In this document: positions 15,667 through 23,303 of the stretch, one piece after another
Layout: the number at the start of each line of letters is the position of its first letter
How positions within the stretch are numbered: position 1 is the stretch's first letter
Assembly: GCF_014651715.1 (NCBI RefSeq)
Contig: NZ_BMXK01000005.1
Coordinates: forward strand, 217,837-281,836
DNA: 64,000 bases
Direction: 5' to 3'
From: Zhihengliuella salsuginis
GTDB lineage: Bacteria > Actinomycetota > Actinomycetes > Actinomycetales > Micrococcaceae
Position numbers and translations under genes: made by a program
Notes under the pieces: generated by a model
The model's input: only the letters and a program-made list of their open reading frames with translations
What the model was told of the DNA's origin: nothing
Databases searched by the model: none

Positions 15667-16622
15667 CCAACCAGCAACGGCTCGGACGCCGGATCGACGC
15701 CGTCCGACGCGTGATACTCGCGGTGGTGGCGGTGGCGCTGGCCGTCCTCGCCCTCGTCGGCTGCGCCCCGGGCGGGGGTGGAGACGGCGGGCGCCCGCAG
15801 ATCGTTGTCACCACGAACATCCTGGGCGACGTCGTGCAGAACGTCATCGGCGACCAGGCCGATGTCACCGTCCTGATGAAACGGAACGCCGACCCCCACT
15901 CCTTCGAGGTCTCGGCGAAGGAGGCCGCCGACATGCAGGAGGCGGACCTGCTCGTCTCGAACGGTCTGGGCCTGGAGGAGAGTCTCGGCCAGCACTTCGA
16001 GCGGGCCGGATCCGCCGGGGTCGAACACTTCGTCGCCGCCGAGGCGATCGAGCCGCTGGACTACGAGTCCGGCGAGGCGGCCGGCGTCCCCGACCCGCAC
16101 TTCTGGACCGATCCGGAGACCATGATCGACGTGGTCTCCGCACTGGAGGAGTCCTTGGCGCAGCTGCCGGGGGTCGACGCCGGGCAGGTGTCGGCCGCAG
16201 CCGAGACCTACCGCGACGACCTCGTCGACCTCGACGCCACGATGCGTGCGCAGTTCGCCACGATTCCGCCGCAGCGCCGCGCGCTGGTCACCAACCACCA
16301 CGTGTTCGGGTACCTGGCCGAGGCCTACGACTTCCGCCTGATCGGGGCCGTCATCCCGGGTGGCAGCACGCTCGCCTCGCCCAGCGCGGCCGATCTCGAG
16401 GAGCTCAGCGGCGCGATCGAGGAGGCCGGCGTCCCGGCGATCTTCGCGGAGTCGTCGCAGCCCGACCGCCTCGTCACCGTGCTCGCGGACGAGGCCGGCA
16501 TCGAGGTCGCCGTCGTCGAGCTCATCACCGAGTCCCTGACCGAGGCCGGCGCCGGCGGCGGAACCTACTTGGAGATGATGCGCACCAACACAACCCGTAT
16601 TACCGAGGGCCTCACGGCCTGA
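15663..16622 (+). CDS. aztC: Zinc-binding lipoprotein of ABC transporter (AztC/ZnuA family)
   Basis: The 319-residue protein has a lipobox ending ALVGC (Cys34) and the cluster A-I metal-binding fold. Metal ligands are visible: His79 in NADPHSF, His146 in PDPHFW, His212 in TNHHVFGYL, and an acid in FAESSQPD. The His-rich loop of typical ZnuA is absent, as in AztC, which receives zinc from AztD. Its ATG overlaps the stop of the permease fusion, so permease and binding protein are translated together. Confidence 0.93.
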   Translation: MTNQQRLGRRIDAVRRVILAVVAVALAVLALVGCAPGGGGDGGRPQIVVTTNILGDVVQNVIGDQADVTVLMKRNADPHSFEVSAKEAADMQEADLLVSNGLGLEESLGQHFERAGSAGVEHFVAAEAIEPLDYESGEAAGVPDPHFWTDPETMIDVVSALEESLAQLPGVDAGQVSAAAETYRDDLVDLDATMRAQFATIPPQRRALVTNHHVFGYLAEAYDFRLIGAVIPGGSTLASPSAADLEELSGAIEEAGVPAIFAESSQPDRLVTVLADEAGIEVAVVELITESLTEAGAGGGTYLEMMRTNTTRITEGLTA

Positions 16623-16653
16623 GGACCACCGAACACCACAGAAAGAGGAAGCA

Positions 16654-17826
16654 ATGAAGAGAACCATCACACGCGGTGCCGCTTCGGCGGCCGTTGTGGC
16701 CGTCGCGCTGACGGCCTCCGGATGCGCCGGCGCCACCGGGGCGGACAGCTCCGACTCCCCGTCCGCCACCGGGCGCCTCGCCGTCGCCTACGAGGGCGGC
16801 ATCGCCGTGCTCGACCCCGCGACCCTGGAGGTCGTCGACCAGTTCGACTCGGAGGAGTTCACCCGCCTGAACTCGGCCGGCGACGGCAGGAACGTCATGG
16901 TCACCATGTCGGAGGGCTTCCAGGTGCTCGACACCTCGACCCCCGAGCTCACCGACCTGGTCTTCGACGCGGTCACGCCCGGGCACGTCGTGCCCCACGG
17001 CTCCACGACCGCCCTGTACGACGACGGCACCGGCGACACCACGATCTACGACACCGAGGCGTTGGACTCCACCAGCGGCGAGCTCCCGGAAACCCGGGGC
17101 GTTCCCGCCGAAGCCGCCCACCACGGAGTGTCGGTCCAGCTCACCGACGGGACCCTGCTGACCACCATCGGGGACGAGGAGTCCCGCAGCGGTGCCCGCG
17201 CTCTCGACCCGGAGGGAGAGGAGCTCGCCCGCAGCGAGGACTGCCCCAGCATCCACGGTGAAGGCACGGCTGCCGACGAGGTCGTCGTCTTCGGGTGCGA
17301 GGACGGTGCGCTGCTCTACCACGACGGCGCATTCGAGAAGCTCGATGCGGACGAGGAGTACGGCCGCATGGGCAACGCCTACGTCTCCGCGACGAGCCCC
17401 ATCGTGGTCGGCGACTACAAGGACGACCCCGACGCCGAGGGCTACCTGCTGGATCAGGTGGTCCTCATCGACACGGCCGGGCACACCTACGAGAAGGTCG
17501 AGCTTCCCGACGGCATCGAGTACACGTACCGCGATGTCATCCGCGGACCGGGAGAGAACGCCTACATCCTCTCGACGGACGGGGCCATCCACGTCCTCGA
17601 CCCCGACACGGGCGAGATCACGGACGCCATCGACGTGATCGACCCGTGGGAGGGCCCGGGCGAGTGGCAGGAACCGCACCCGACACTGGTCGGCACGGGG
17701 GACACCGCCTATGTGACCGAGCCGGCGAAGAACACAGTGCACGCGGTCGACCTGACCACGGGGGAGGTCACTGCGTCGGTCGAGCTGGAGGCCGCGCCGA
17801 ACGAGATCGCGGTCGCCTCCGAGTAG
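16654..17826 (+). CDS. aztD: Zinc metallochaperone AztD, lipoprotein form
   Basis: The 390-residue protein starts with a lipobox TASGC (Cys24) and is a seven-bladed-propeller-type protein. Family landmarks are HVVPHGS, AAHHGVSVQ, DCPSIHGEG and FGCEDG, containing the His and Cys residues that hold zinc in AztD. AztD hands zinc to AztC outside the cytoplasmic membrane. GAGG precedes the ATG. The gene follows aztC by 31 bp and is a paralogue of the propeller domain fused to the permease, so this locus has two AztD-type domains. Confidence 0.85.
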   Translation: MKRTITRGAASAAVVAVALTASGCAGATGADSSDSPSATGRLAVAYEGGIAVLDPATLEVVDQFDSEEFTRLNSAGDGRNVMVTMSEGFQVLDTSTPELTDLVFDAVTPGHVVPHGSTTALYDDGTGDTTIYDTEALDSTSGELPETRGVPAEAAHHGVSVQLTDGTLLTTIGDEESRSGARALDPEGEELARSEDCPSIHGEGTAADEVVVFGCEDGALLYHDGAFEKLDADEEYGRMGNAYVSATSPIVVGDYKDDPDAEGYLLDQVVLIDTAGHTYEKVELPDGIEYTYRDVIRGPGENAYILSTDGAIHVLDPDTGEITDAIDVIDPWEGPGEWQEPHPTLVGTGDTAYVTEPAKNTVHAVDLTTGEVTASVELEAAPNEIAVASE

Positions 17827-17845
17827 CAGCCGATAGGGTGGGGTC

Positions 17846-18316
17846 GTGCCTGTACCGGACTTCATCCTGCGATTGCGCGAGCGGATCGGGACCGATCCGC
17901 TCTGGCTCCCCGGCGTGACGGCCGTCGTGCTGCGCGGCGCCCCGGCCGAGGTCCTGCTGGTGCGCCGCTCGGACAACGGCCAGTGGACGCCCGTGACCGG
18001 GATCGTCGACCCGGGCGAGCATCCGGCGCACACGGCGGTCCGCGAGGCGGCCGAGGAGACCGGCGTCGAGATCGAGGTCGAGGAGCTCGTCTGGGTGGGC
18101 GTCACGGATCCGGTGGTGCACGTCAACGGCGACCAGGCCCAGTACCTGGACCACACGTTCCGCTGCCGGTACGTCTCCGGCCAGCCGTACCCGGCCGACG
18201 ACGAATCGACCGACGCCGGCTGGTTCCGCCTCGACGACCTGCCGCCCATGCGGGAGATCTTCCGCGAGCGGATCCGGACCGCCGCCGAGCGGACCGGCAG
18301 CACCCGACTCGACTAA
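17846..18316 (+). CDS. NUDIX hydrolase
   Basis: The 156-residue protein contains a complete NUDIX box at residues 52-74 (GIVDPGE, then REAAEETGV), which binds magnesium and cleaves nucleoside diphosphate-X bonds. The flanking sequence PLWLPGVTAVVLRG is typical of actinobacterial MutT-like enzymes; the substrate is not predictable. The GTG at 17846 is preceded by TAGGGT (17834-17839) with six bases between, the leaderless pattern. The stop overlaps the convergent tag-like gene by four bases. Confidence 0.92.
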   Translation: MPVPDFILRLRERIGTDPLWLPGVTAVVLRGAPAEVLLVRRSDNGQWTPVTGIVDPGEHPAHTAVREAAEETGVEIEVEELVWVGVTDPVVHVNGDQAQYLDHTFRCRYVSGQPYPADDESTDAGWFRLDDLPPMREIFRERIRTAAERTGSTRLD

Positions 18317-18930
18317 TCCGGCCAGACGCCGCTGCTGCCGCGGCGGTGGCTGCCGACGACGTGGGTGTCGACGATCCCGATCGCCTCCATGAGCGCGAAC
18401 ATCGTCGTCGGCCCCACGAACGCGAAGCCCTTCTTCTTGAGGGCCTTGGCCAGCGCCTTGGACTCCTCGGAGGTCGAGGGGACCTCCGCCGCACTGGCAG
18501 GCCGCGGGGTCTGCTCCGGCCGGAACGACCACACGAGACCCGCCAGGTCCTCCGGCCCCTCCCGGAGCTCGAGCGTTGCCTGGGCGTTCCGGATCGCCGC
18601 GTGGATCTTCGCGCGGTTCCGGATGATCGACGCATCGCCGAGCAGGCGCTCGACGTCGGCGTCGCCGAACGCGGCCACGCGCTCCGGGTCGAAGCCCGCG
18701 AACGCCGTCCGGAAGGCCGGCCGCTTGCGCAGGATCGTGGCCCAGGAGAGGCCCGACTGGAACGCCTCGAGGCTCAGCCGCTCGTAGACGCCCTGCTCGT
18801 CGCGCACGGGCAGGCCCCACTCGGTGTCGTAGTACTCGCGCAGCAGGTCGTCGTGCGCCGCCCAGGCCGGGCGGGCGAGCCCGTCCGTCCCGACGACGAG
18901 CCCGTTGCCGCCGCTGTCTTGCTCCGCCAT
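18313..18930 (-). CDS. tag: DNA-3-methyladenine glycosylase I
   Basis: The 205-residue protein matches TagI: YYDTEWGLPVRDEQGVYERLSLEAFQ near residue 32, SGLSWATILRKRPAFRTAF, and KKKGFAFVGPTTMFALMEAIGIVDTH near the end. It excises 3-methyladenine from alkylated DNA. Unlike E. coli Tag, the cysteines of the zinc snap are missing (N-terminal RPAW in place of RCxW, C-terminal HVVGS in place of HxxxC), so the fold is probably held without zinc. GAGGGGATCAC precedes the ATG. Confidence 0.93.
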   Translation of the reverse strand: MAEQDSGGNGLVVGTDGLARPAWAAHDDLLREYYDTEWGLPVRDEQGVYERLSLEAFQSGLSWATILRKRPAFRTAFAGFDPERVAAFGDADVERLLGDASIIRNRAKIHAAIRNAQATLELREGPEDLAGLVWSFRPEQTPRPASAAEVPSTSEESKALAKALKKKGFAFVGPTTMFALMEAIGIVDTHVVGSHRRGSSGVWPD

Positions 18931-19013
18931 GTGATCCCCTCGCCGTGTGCTGGTTGACGTCCGGGTCCATCATCGCAAGCCCCGGGAGCCGTGGCCGGGC
19001 GCCCGCCCCGCCT

Positions 19014-19049
19014 GTGGACGGGCGCGTCGGTTTCCGGTCCTTGTGGATG
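19014..19049 (+). repeat. Imperfect direct repeat, copy A
   Basis: This 36-base stretch matches 20732-20768 with one gap and about four to five mismatches; the identical core is CGGTTTCCGG and CTTGTGGATG. The two copies flank the divergent regulator/hydrolase pair. Confidence 0.6.
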
Positions 19050-19075
19050 GCTGGAGACGCGACGGCCTGCGGCGG

Positions 19076-20038
19076 CTAGCGGGGACCGACACGCGGGGCA
19101 TGCCGCATGCTGGCCCGGTATGCGCTCGGCGAGAGCCTGAAATGCGAGGAGAAATGCTGGCGGAAGTGGTCCGCAGTGCTGTAGCCGACCTGGTGGGATA
19201 CCGCTTCGATGGTCAGCGATGTCGTCTCCAGCAGAGAGCGCGCCTCCTGGAGCCGCAGCGCCGTCACCCATCTGACGGGTGTCAGGCCCATGACGTCCTT
19301 GAACCGCCGGTGAAAGGTTCGCGGAGACATGTTGCATGCTCTGGCGAGGTCGCCGACCGTCCATGCGCGTGCCGGGTCTTCTTGAATGAAGTCTGCGAGA
19401 CCGGCGAAGGGGTGTACCGGTACGGGGCGACTGCGCGGAGCAAATTGCGCCTGGCTCCCTTGGCGTCGAGGTGGCGTGACCATGGAACGGGCGATCACCT
19501 GGGCCGTCGAGGAACCGGCGATTGCTTCAATGGCTGCCAGCAGGACGTCGACGCCGGCCGTCACCCCCGCGGAAGTCCACACGTTCCCGTCGCGGACGTA
19601 GAGGGCATTGGTGACGGGCGTGATGCCCGGGGCGCTGAACACGAGCTGGTCCATGAACCGCCAGTGGGTCGTTGCACGCCGAGAACCGAGGAGGCCGGCC
19701 TCGGCCAGCACGAACGCGCCGGTGCACAGGCCGATGATTGCTGCCTCAGGGGCCTTCGCCTGTCTCCGCAGCCACTCGAGTTCAGCTGGAGCAATCTTCC
19801 CGAGCCGTTGTTCGGAACCGGGGACAACCACGATGTCCGCCTTGTGGTCGTCCAGATCGATCGAGCGGGGAACGACGACGCCCTCGGCGGTTCTCACCTC
19901 GTCCGTGGCGGCGAAGACGCCCAGATCGAAGGCGACGGCCGTCATTTCAGGGCGGTTGCCGAACACCTCCTGTGCGACGGCGAAGTCGTAGATCCTCATG
20001 CCGTCGTAGGCCAGAATCACCGTGGAAATGGTCTGCAT
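19076..20038 (-). CDS. GlxA family transcriptional regulator (DJ-1/PfpI + AraC)
   Basis: The 320-residue protein has an N-terminal DJ-1/PfpI-like domain (VVVPGSEQRLG, then IIGLCTGAFVLAEAGLL with the nucleophile-position Cys) and a C-terminal AraC DNA-binding domain (MSPRTFHRRFKDVMGLTPVRWV, GYSTADHFRQHFSSHFRLSP). It probably senses a small molecule and controls the divergent isochorismatase-type gene through the palindrome at 20059-20072. TAGGAT (20045-20050, minus strand) ends six bases before the ATG, so the mRNA is likely leaderless. Confidence 0.93.
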   Translation of the reverse strand: MQTISTVILAYDGMRIYDFAVAQEVFGNRPEMTAVAFDLGVFAATDEVRTAEGVVVPRSIDLDDHKADIVVVPGSEQRLGKIAPAELEWLRRQAKAPEAAIIGLCTGAFVLAEAGLLGSRRATTHWRFMDQLVFSAPGITPVTNALYVRDGNVWTSAGVTAGVDVLLAAIEAIAGSSTAQVIARSMVTPPRRQGSQAQFAPRSRPVPVHPFAGLADFIQEDPARAWTVGDLARACNMSPRTFHRRFKDVMGLTPVRWVTALRLQEARSLLETTSLTIEAVSHQVGYSTADHFRQHFSSHFRLSPSAYRASMRHAPRVGPR

Positions 20039-20058
20039 GGCAGGATCCTACTGGACCA

Positions 20059-20072
20059 TGGCATATATGCCA
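20059..20072. promoter_or_regulatory. 14-bp perfect palindrome TGGCATATATGCCA
   Basis: This palindrome is in the 70-bp gap between the divergent GlxA-type regulator and cysteine hydrolase genes, just upstream of the regulator's -10 element. It is the best operator candidate for that regulator. Confidence 0.6.
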
Positions 20073-20108
20073 GTGTTGGCGGTCCGTGCGGCCGGATGAA
20101 ATGGAAGC

Positions 20109-20711
20109 ATGACTCGAGAACCTGATCTGACTGATGCCGCCCTGATCCTCGTCGACGTGCAGGAGGGCTTTCGCGACCCGTGGTGGGGGCGGTCCCACGA
20201 GCTCGAGACCGCCTACGCCAAGATCGCCCGGCTGGGGCGGGAGTGGAACGCCCGCGGGCTGCCCGTGGTCAAGGTCCGCCACGACAGCCAGAACCCCGAA
20301 TCGCCGTTGTATGCGGGCAGTTCCGGGAACCGGTTCGTGACCGGTGTCGCCTCGTTGCGTGAGGACGTGATCGTGACCAAGACGGTGAACTCCGCCTTTC
20401 TCGGCACGCCGGATCTGGCCGAATGGCTGCGGGCCAGGGGGATCTCGACGATCGTCGTCGCAGGCGTCCAGACGAACGCCTGCGTCGAGACGACGGCTCG
20501 AATGGGAGGGAACCTGGGCTTCTCGGTCGTCGTCCCCTTGGACGCGACCGCGACCTTCGATCTGGAAGGCCCGGCTCTGGCTGGGAACCCGCCAATCCGG
20601 CTTTCTGCAGAAGACCTCATGCGCGCGACTGCGGTCAGCCTCCACGGCGGTGGTTTTGCGCACGTGACGGAGGTGTCGACCATTCTGTCGGCTTTGGAGG
20701 AGAAGTCGTAG
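20109..20711 (+). CDS. Isochorismatase-family cysteine hydrolase
   Basis: The 200-residue enzyme has the catalytic triad of the family: Asp in ALILVDVQEGF (near residue 16), Lys in VTKTVNSAF, and Cys in VAGVQTNACVETTARMG. Members hydrolyse isochorismate, nicotinamide, ureidoacrylate or similar amides; the substrate is not known. It is divergent from a GlxA-type regulator with a palindrome between, a pairing common for detoxifying hydrolases. TGAAAT ends six bases before the ATG, an imperfect form of the leaderless signature. Confidence 0.9.
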   Translation: MTREPDLTDAALILVDVQEGFRDPWWGRSHELETAYAKIARLGREWNARGLPVVKVRHDSQNPESPLYAGSSGNRFVTGVASLREDVIVTKTVNSAFLGTPDLAEWLRARGISTIVVAGVQTNACVETTARMGGNLGFSVVVPLDATATFDLEGPALAGNPPIRLSAEDLMRATAVSLHGGGFAHVTEVSTILSALEEKS

Positions 20712-20731
20712 CCAATGGGGACGGGCCCTGC

Positions 20732-20768
20732 GTGGGGCGGGCGCGCCGGTTTCCGGCGCTTGTGGATG
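20732..20768 (+). repeat. Imperfect direct repeat, copy B
   Basis: Second copy of the repeat at 19014-19049. Nothing in it looks like a transposon end; it may mark an old insertion or duplication of the two genes between the copies. Confidence 0.6.
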
Positions 20769-20896
20769 AGGAGTCCCGCGAGAGCTTCGTCATGCTTCGC
20801 CCCGCGCGGGCGACGCGGTGGGCGGGATGGGAGACAATGGGTGCGACGCCGTCGTCGCACACCCCTCTGCCGCACCTACTTCCCCTGGAAGGCCAG

Positions 20897-22114
20897 ATGA
20901 CCACCACCGCTCCGACGGCTCCCGCCGCCTCCACGCTCCTCGAAGGCCGCCCGCTCCTGCTCGCGGTCATCGCCCTCGCCATGGGCGGGTTCGGCATCGG
21001 CACCACCGAGTTCACGATCATGGGTCTGCTCCAGGAGGGCGCCGTCGACCTCGGCGTGCGCAACCAGGACATGGGCCTGATGATCTCCGCCTACGCGCTT
21101 GGCGTGGTGGTGGGCGCGCCCGTGCTGACCGCACTCGGCGCCCGCGTGCCGAAGCGGACGATGGTCCTCTGGCTCATGGTGGTCTTCACGCTGGCCAACG
21201 CCTCCTCGTTCTTCGCGCCCACCTACGAGGTCATGGTCTTCACGCGCTTCCTCTCCGGGCTGCCGCACGGCGCCTACTTCGGGCTGGCCGCGATCCTCGC
21301 CTCGACGCTGGTTCCGCCGACGAAGCGCGGGCGGGCGATCGCGTGGATCATGCTCGGCCTCGCGGTCGCGAACGTCATCGGCGTGCCGCTGTTCACGTGG
21401 CTCGGCCAGCAGCTCGGCTGGCGGTCGATGTTCCTGGCCGTCGCCCTGATCGGCGTGCTGACCTGGATCTCGATCCGCACGTTCGTCCCGTTCAGTCCTG
21501 CGCACGCCGACGCGAGCATCCGCCGGGAACTGACCGCGCTGAAGAGCGGCGGCGTCTGGCTGGCGATCTGCACCGGCATTGTCGGCTTCGGCGGCTTCTT
21601 CGCCGTCTACTCCTACATCAGCCCGATCCTGACCGACGTGACGGGGCTGCCGATCGAGGTCGTCCCGCTGGTGCTGGGCCTCTACGGCCTGGGCATGGTG
21701 GTCGGCAACCTCGTCGGCGGCCGGCTCGCCGACTGGTCCGTGTTCGGCAGCCTCTACATCTCGATGACGTCCCTGACGATCGTCATGGTCGTCTTCGGCC
21801 TGGTCTCGCCGATCCCGTGGCTGGCGCTGATCTTCGTGTTCATCATGGGAGGTGTGGGCTCGCTCCTCGCGCCGGGCCTGCAGTCCCTGCTCATGGATTC
21901 GGCGCCGAAGGCCCAGTCGCTCGCGGCGTCGCTGAACCACTCGGCCCTGAACATCGCGAACGCACTGGGCGCGGCCCTCGGCGCAGCGGTCATCAACGCC
22001 GGGCTCGGCTACCAGGCGCCGGCCTACGTGGGGGCGATGCTCGCCGTCGGCGGCCTCGTCCTGGCCCTCGTCTCCGGCTTTGTGCACCGCCGGAAGACCG
22101 CCCGCGCGGCCTAG
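20897..22114 (+). CDS. MFS transporter, DHA1 (AraJ/Cmx-like) type
   Basis: The 405-residue protein has twelve predicted helices and the DHA1 features MGGFGIGTTEFTIMGLLQEGA near residue 30, loop ALGARVPKRTMVL, and RFLSGLPHGAYFGLAA. Relatives include arabinose-efflux-like and chloramphenicol-type exporters. GGAAGG six bases before the ATG supports this start. The leader at 20841-20860 holds an eight-base hairpin GTGCGACG/CGTCGCAC. The stop overlaps the convergent VOC gene by four bases. Substrate unknown. Confidence 0.9.
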   Translation: MTTTAPTAPAASTLLEGRPLLLAVIALAMGGFGIGTTEFTIMGLLQEGAVDLGVRNQDMGLMISAYALGVVVGAPVLTALGARVPKRTMVLWLMVVFTLANASSFFAPTYEVMVFTRFLSGLPHGAYFGLAAILASTLVPPTKRGRAIAWIMLGLAVANVIGVPLFTWLGQQLGWRSMFLAVALIGVLTWISIRTFVPFSPAHADASIRRELTALKSGGVWLAICTGIVGFGGFFAVYSYISPILTDVTGLPIEVVPLVLGLYGLGMVVGNLVGGRLADWSVFGSLYISMTSLTIVMVVFGLVSPIPWLALIFVFIMGGVGSLLAPGLQSLLMDSAPKAQSLAASLNHSALNIANALGAALGAAVINAGLGYQAPAYVGAMLAVGGLVLALVSGFVHRRKTARAA

Positions 22115-22536
22115 CTCGCGGTGGCGGTGATGTTGAACATCCAGTTGACGCCGAACCGGTCGGTGAGCTGACCGAACCTGTCGCCCCACGGTGCGGTCTC
22201 GAGCGGGATGCTGACGGTCGACTCGCCGGCGAGCTTCTCCCACCAGTCCTCGAGCTCGGACGCGTCCGACTCCGAGTCGCCGCTGCTGCTCAGCGAGATG
22301 GTGCCGTAGCCGTTGCCTTCCATGCCGTCGGGCAGGTCGGAGGCCATGAGGTGGATGCCACGGTCGAGGAACAGGGATCCGTGCATGATGTTGCCTCCCG
22401 CGTCCCCGGCGCCCTCGCCCATGCCCTCGGCGTAGGTCATCATGCCGAGTTCACCGCCGAACACCGAGTGGTAGAACTCGAGGGCGTCCTTGGCCTGGCC
22501 GTTGAACTGCAGGTACGGGGTGAGTCCGATGGTCAT
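22111..22536 (-). CDS. VOC family protein, PhnB/YdeG-like
   Basis: The 141-residue protein begins MTIGLTPYLQFNGQAKDALEFYHSVFGGEL and ends PLETAPWGDRFGQLTDRFGVNWMFNI, the hallmarks of the PhnB-type glyoxalase/bleomycin-resistance-like group (3-demethylubiquinone methyltransferase-like fold). The family usually lacks a clear metal site; function is unknown. It is convergent with the MFS gene. Confidence 0.92.
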   Translation of the reverse strand: MTIGLTPYLQFNGQAKDALEFYHSVFGGELGMMTYAEGMGEGAGDAGGNIMHGSLFLDRGIHLMASDLPDGMEGNGYGTISLSSSGDSESDASELEDWWEKLAGESTVSIPLETAPWGDRFGQLTDRFGVNWMFNITATAS

Positions 22537-22712
22537 CGTGGTGCCTTTCGCAGCAGGGAGCGGGCGCCGATCCGGACACCCTGACGCTATTCTTGCCTGC
22601 CGGAGCGCATTGCGGAACCCCGTGCCGGAGACTCTTGACAGGCTCCGGCTGTGGCGCGAGGGTCGGGATGACGGAGCCGACTCCGCTCGGCCGTCACACG
22701 AAGGGGGACGCG

Positions 22713-23270
22713 ATGCCGAAGATCATCGTCTCGATGTGGACCACGCTCGACGGATTCGTCGCCGGCCCGGAGGACGAACTGGACTGGCTGCGGATCGACG
22801 ACCGGGCCATGGACTACGAGCAGGCCCTGGTCGACGACGCCGACGCGCTGCTGCTCGGCCGCGTCACCCATGGCGATTTCGCCGGCTACTGGCCCGCGGC
22901 GGCGCGGAATCCGGAGGAGTCCGACGCGGTGCGCGCCTTCGGCCGGCGCCTCGACGAGTTGCCGAAGTACGTCGTTTCCGCAACGAGCGAGACGGCCACG
23001 TGGGAGGGGACCCACGTGTTCGACCGGATCGACCCGGCCGCGATCGCGGCGATCGAGGGGACGGTCGTGGTGTACGGCAGCCTCAGCATCGTCCGCGCTC
23101 TCACGGGGCTCGGCCTGGTCGACGAGTTCCACCTGCTGCTCCACCCCGTCTACCTGCGGGAGGGACAGCCGCTCTTCGGCGGGCTCGAGTCCCGTGTCGA
23201 GCTCGAGCCGTCGAGCCTCGAGTCCTTCGGTTCCGGCGTCACGCTCATGAAGGCGCGGCCGGCGCGGTAG
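22713..23270 (+). CDS. RibD C-terminal domain (dihydrofolate-reductase-like) protein
   Basis: The 185-residue protein begins MPKIIVSMWTTLDGFVAGPEDELDWL and contains VVVYGSLSIVRALTGLGLVDEFHLLLHPVYLREGQPLF, standard for the RibD_C/DfrA-like family. Such single-domain proteins bind NADPH; their reaction is unknown and they are not true riboflavin enzymes. AAGGGGGA precedes the ATG at 22713, favouring it over an upstream in-frame start. Confidence 0.92.
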   Translation: MPKIIVSMWTTLDGFVAGPEDELDWLRIDDRAMDYEQALVDDADALLLGRVTHGDFAGYWPAAARNPEESDAVRAFGRRLDELPKYVVSATSETATWEGTHVFDRIDPAAIAAIEGTVVVYGSLSIVRALTGLGLVDEFHLLLHPVYLREGQPLFGGLESRVELEPSSLESFGSGVTLMKARPAR

Positions 23271-23303
23271 CCGGCGGTCGGCTTCCTGCCCGGCGGGAGC
23301 CGG

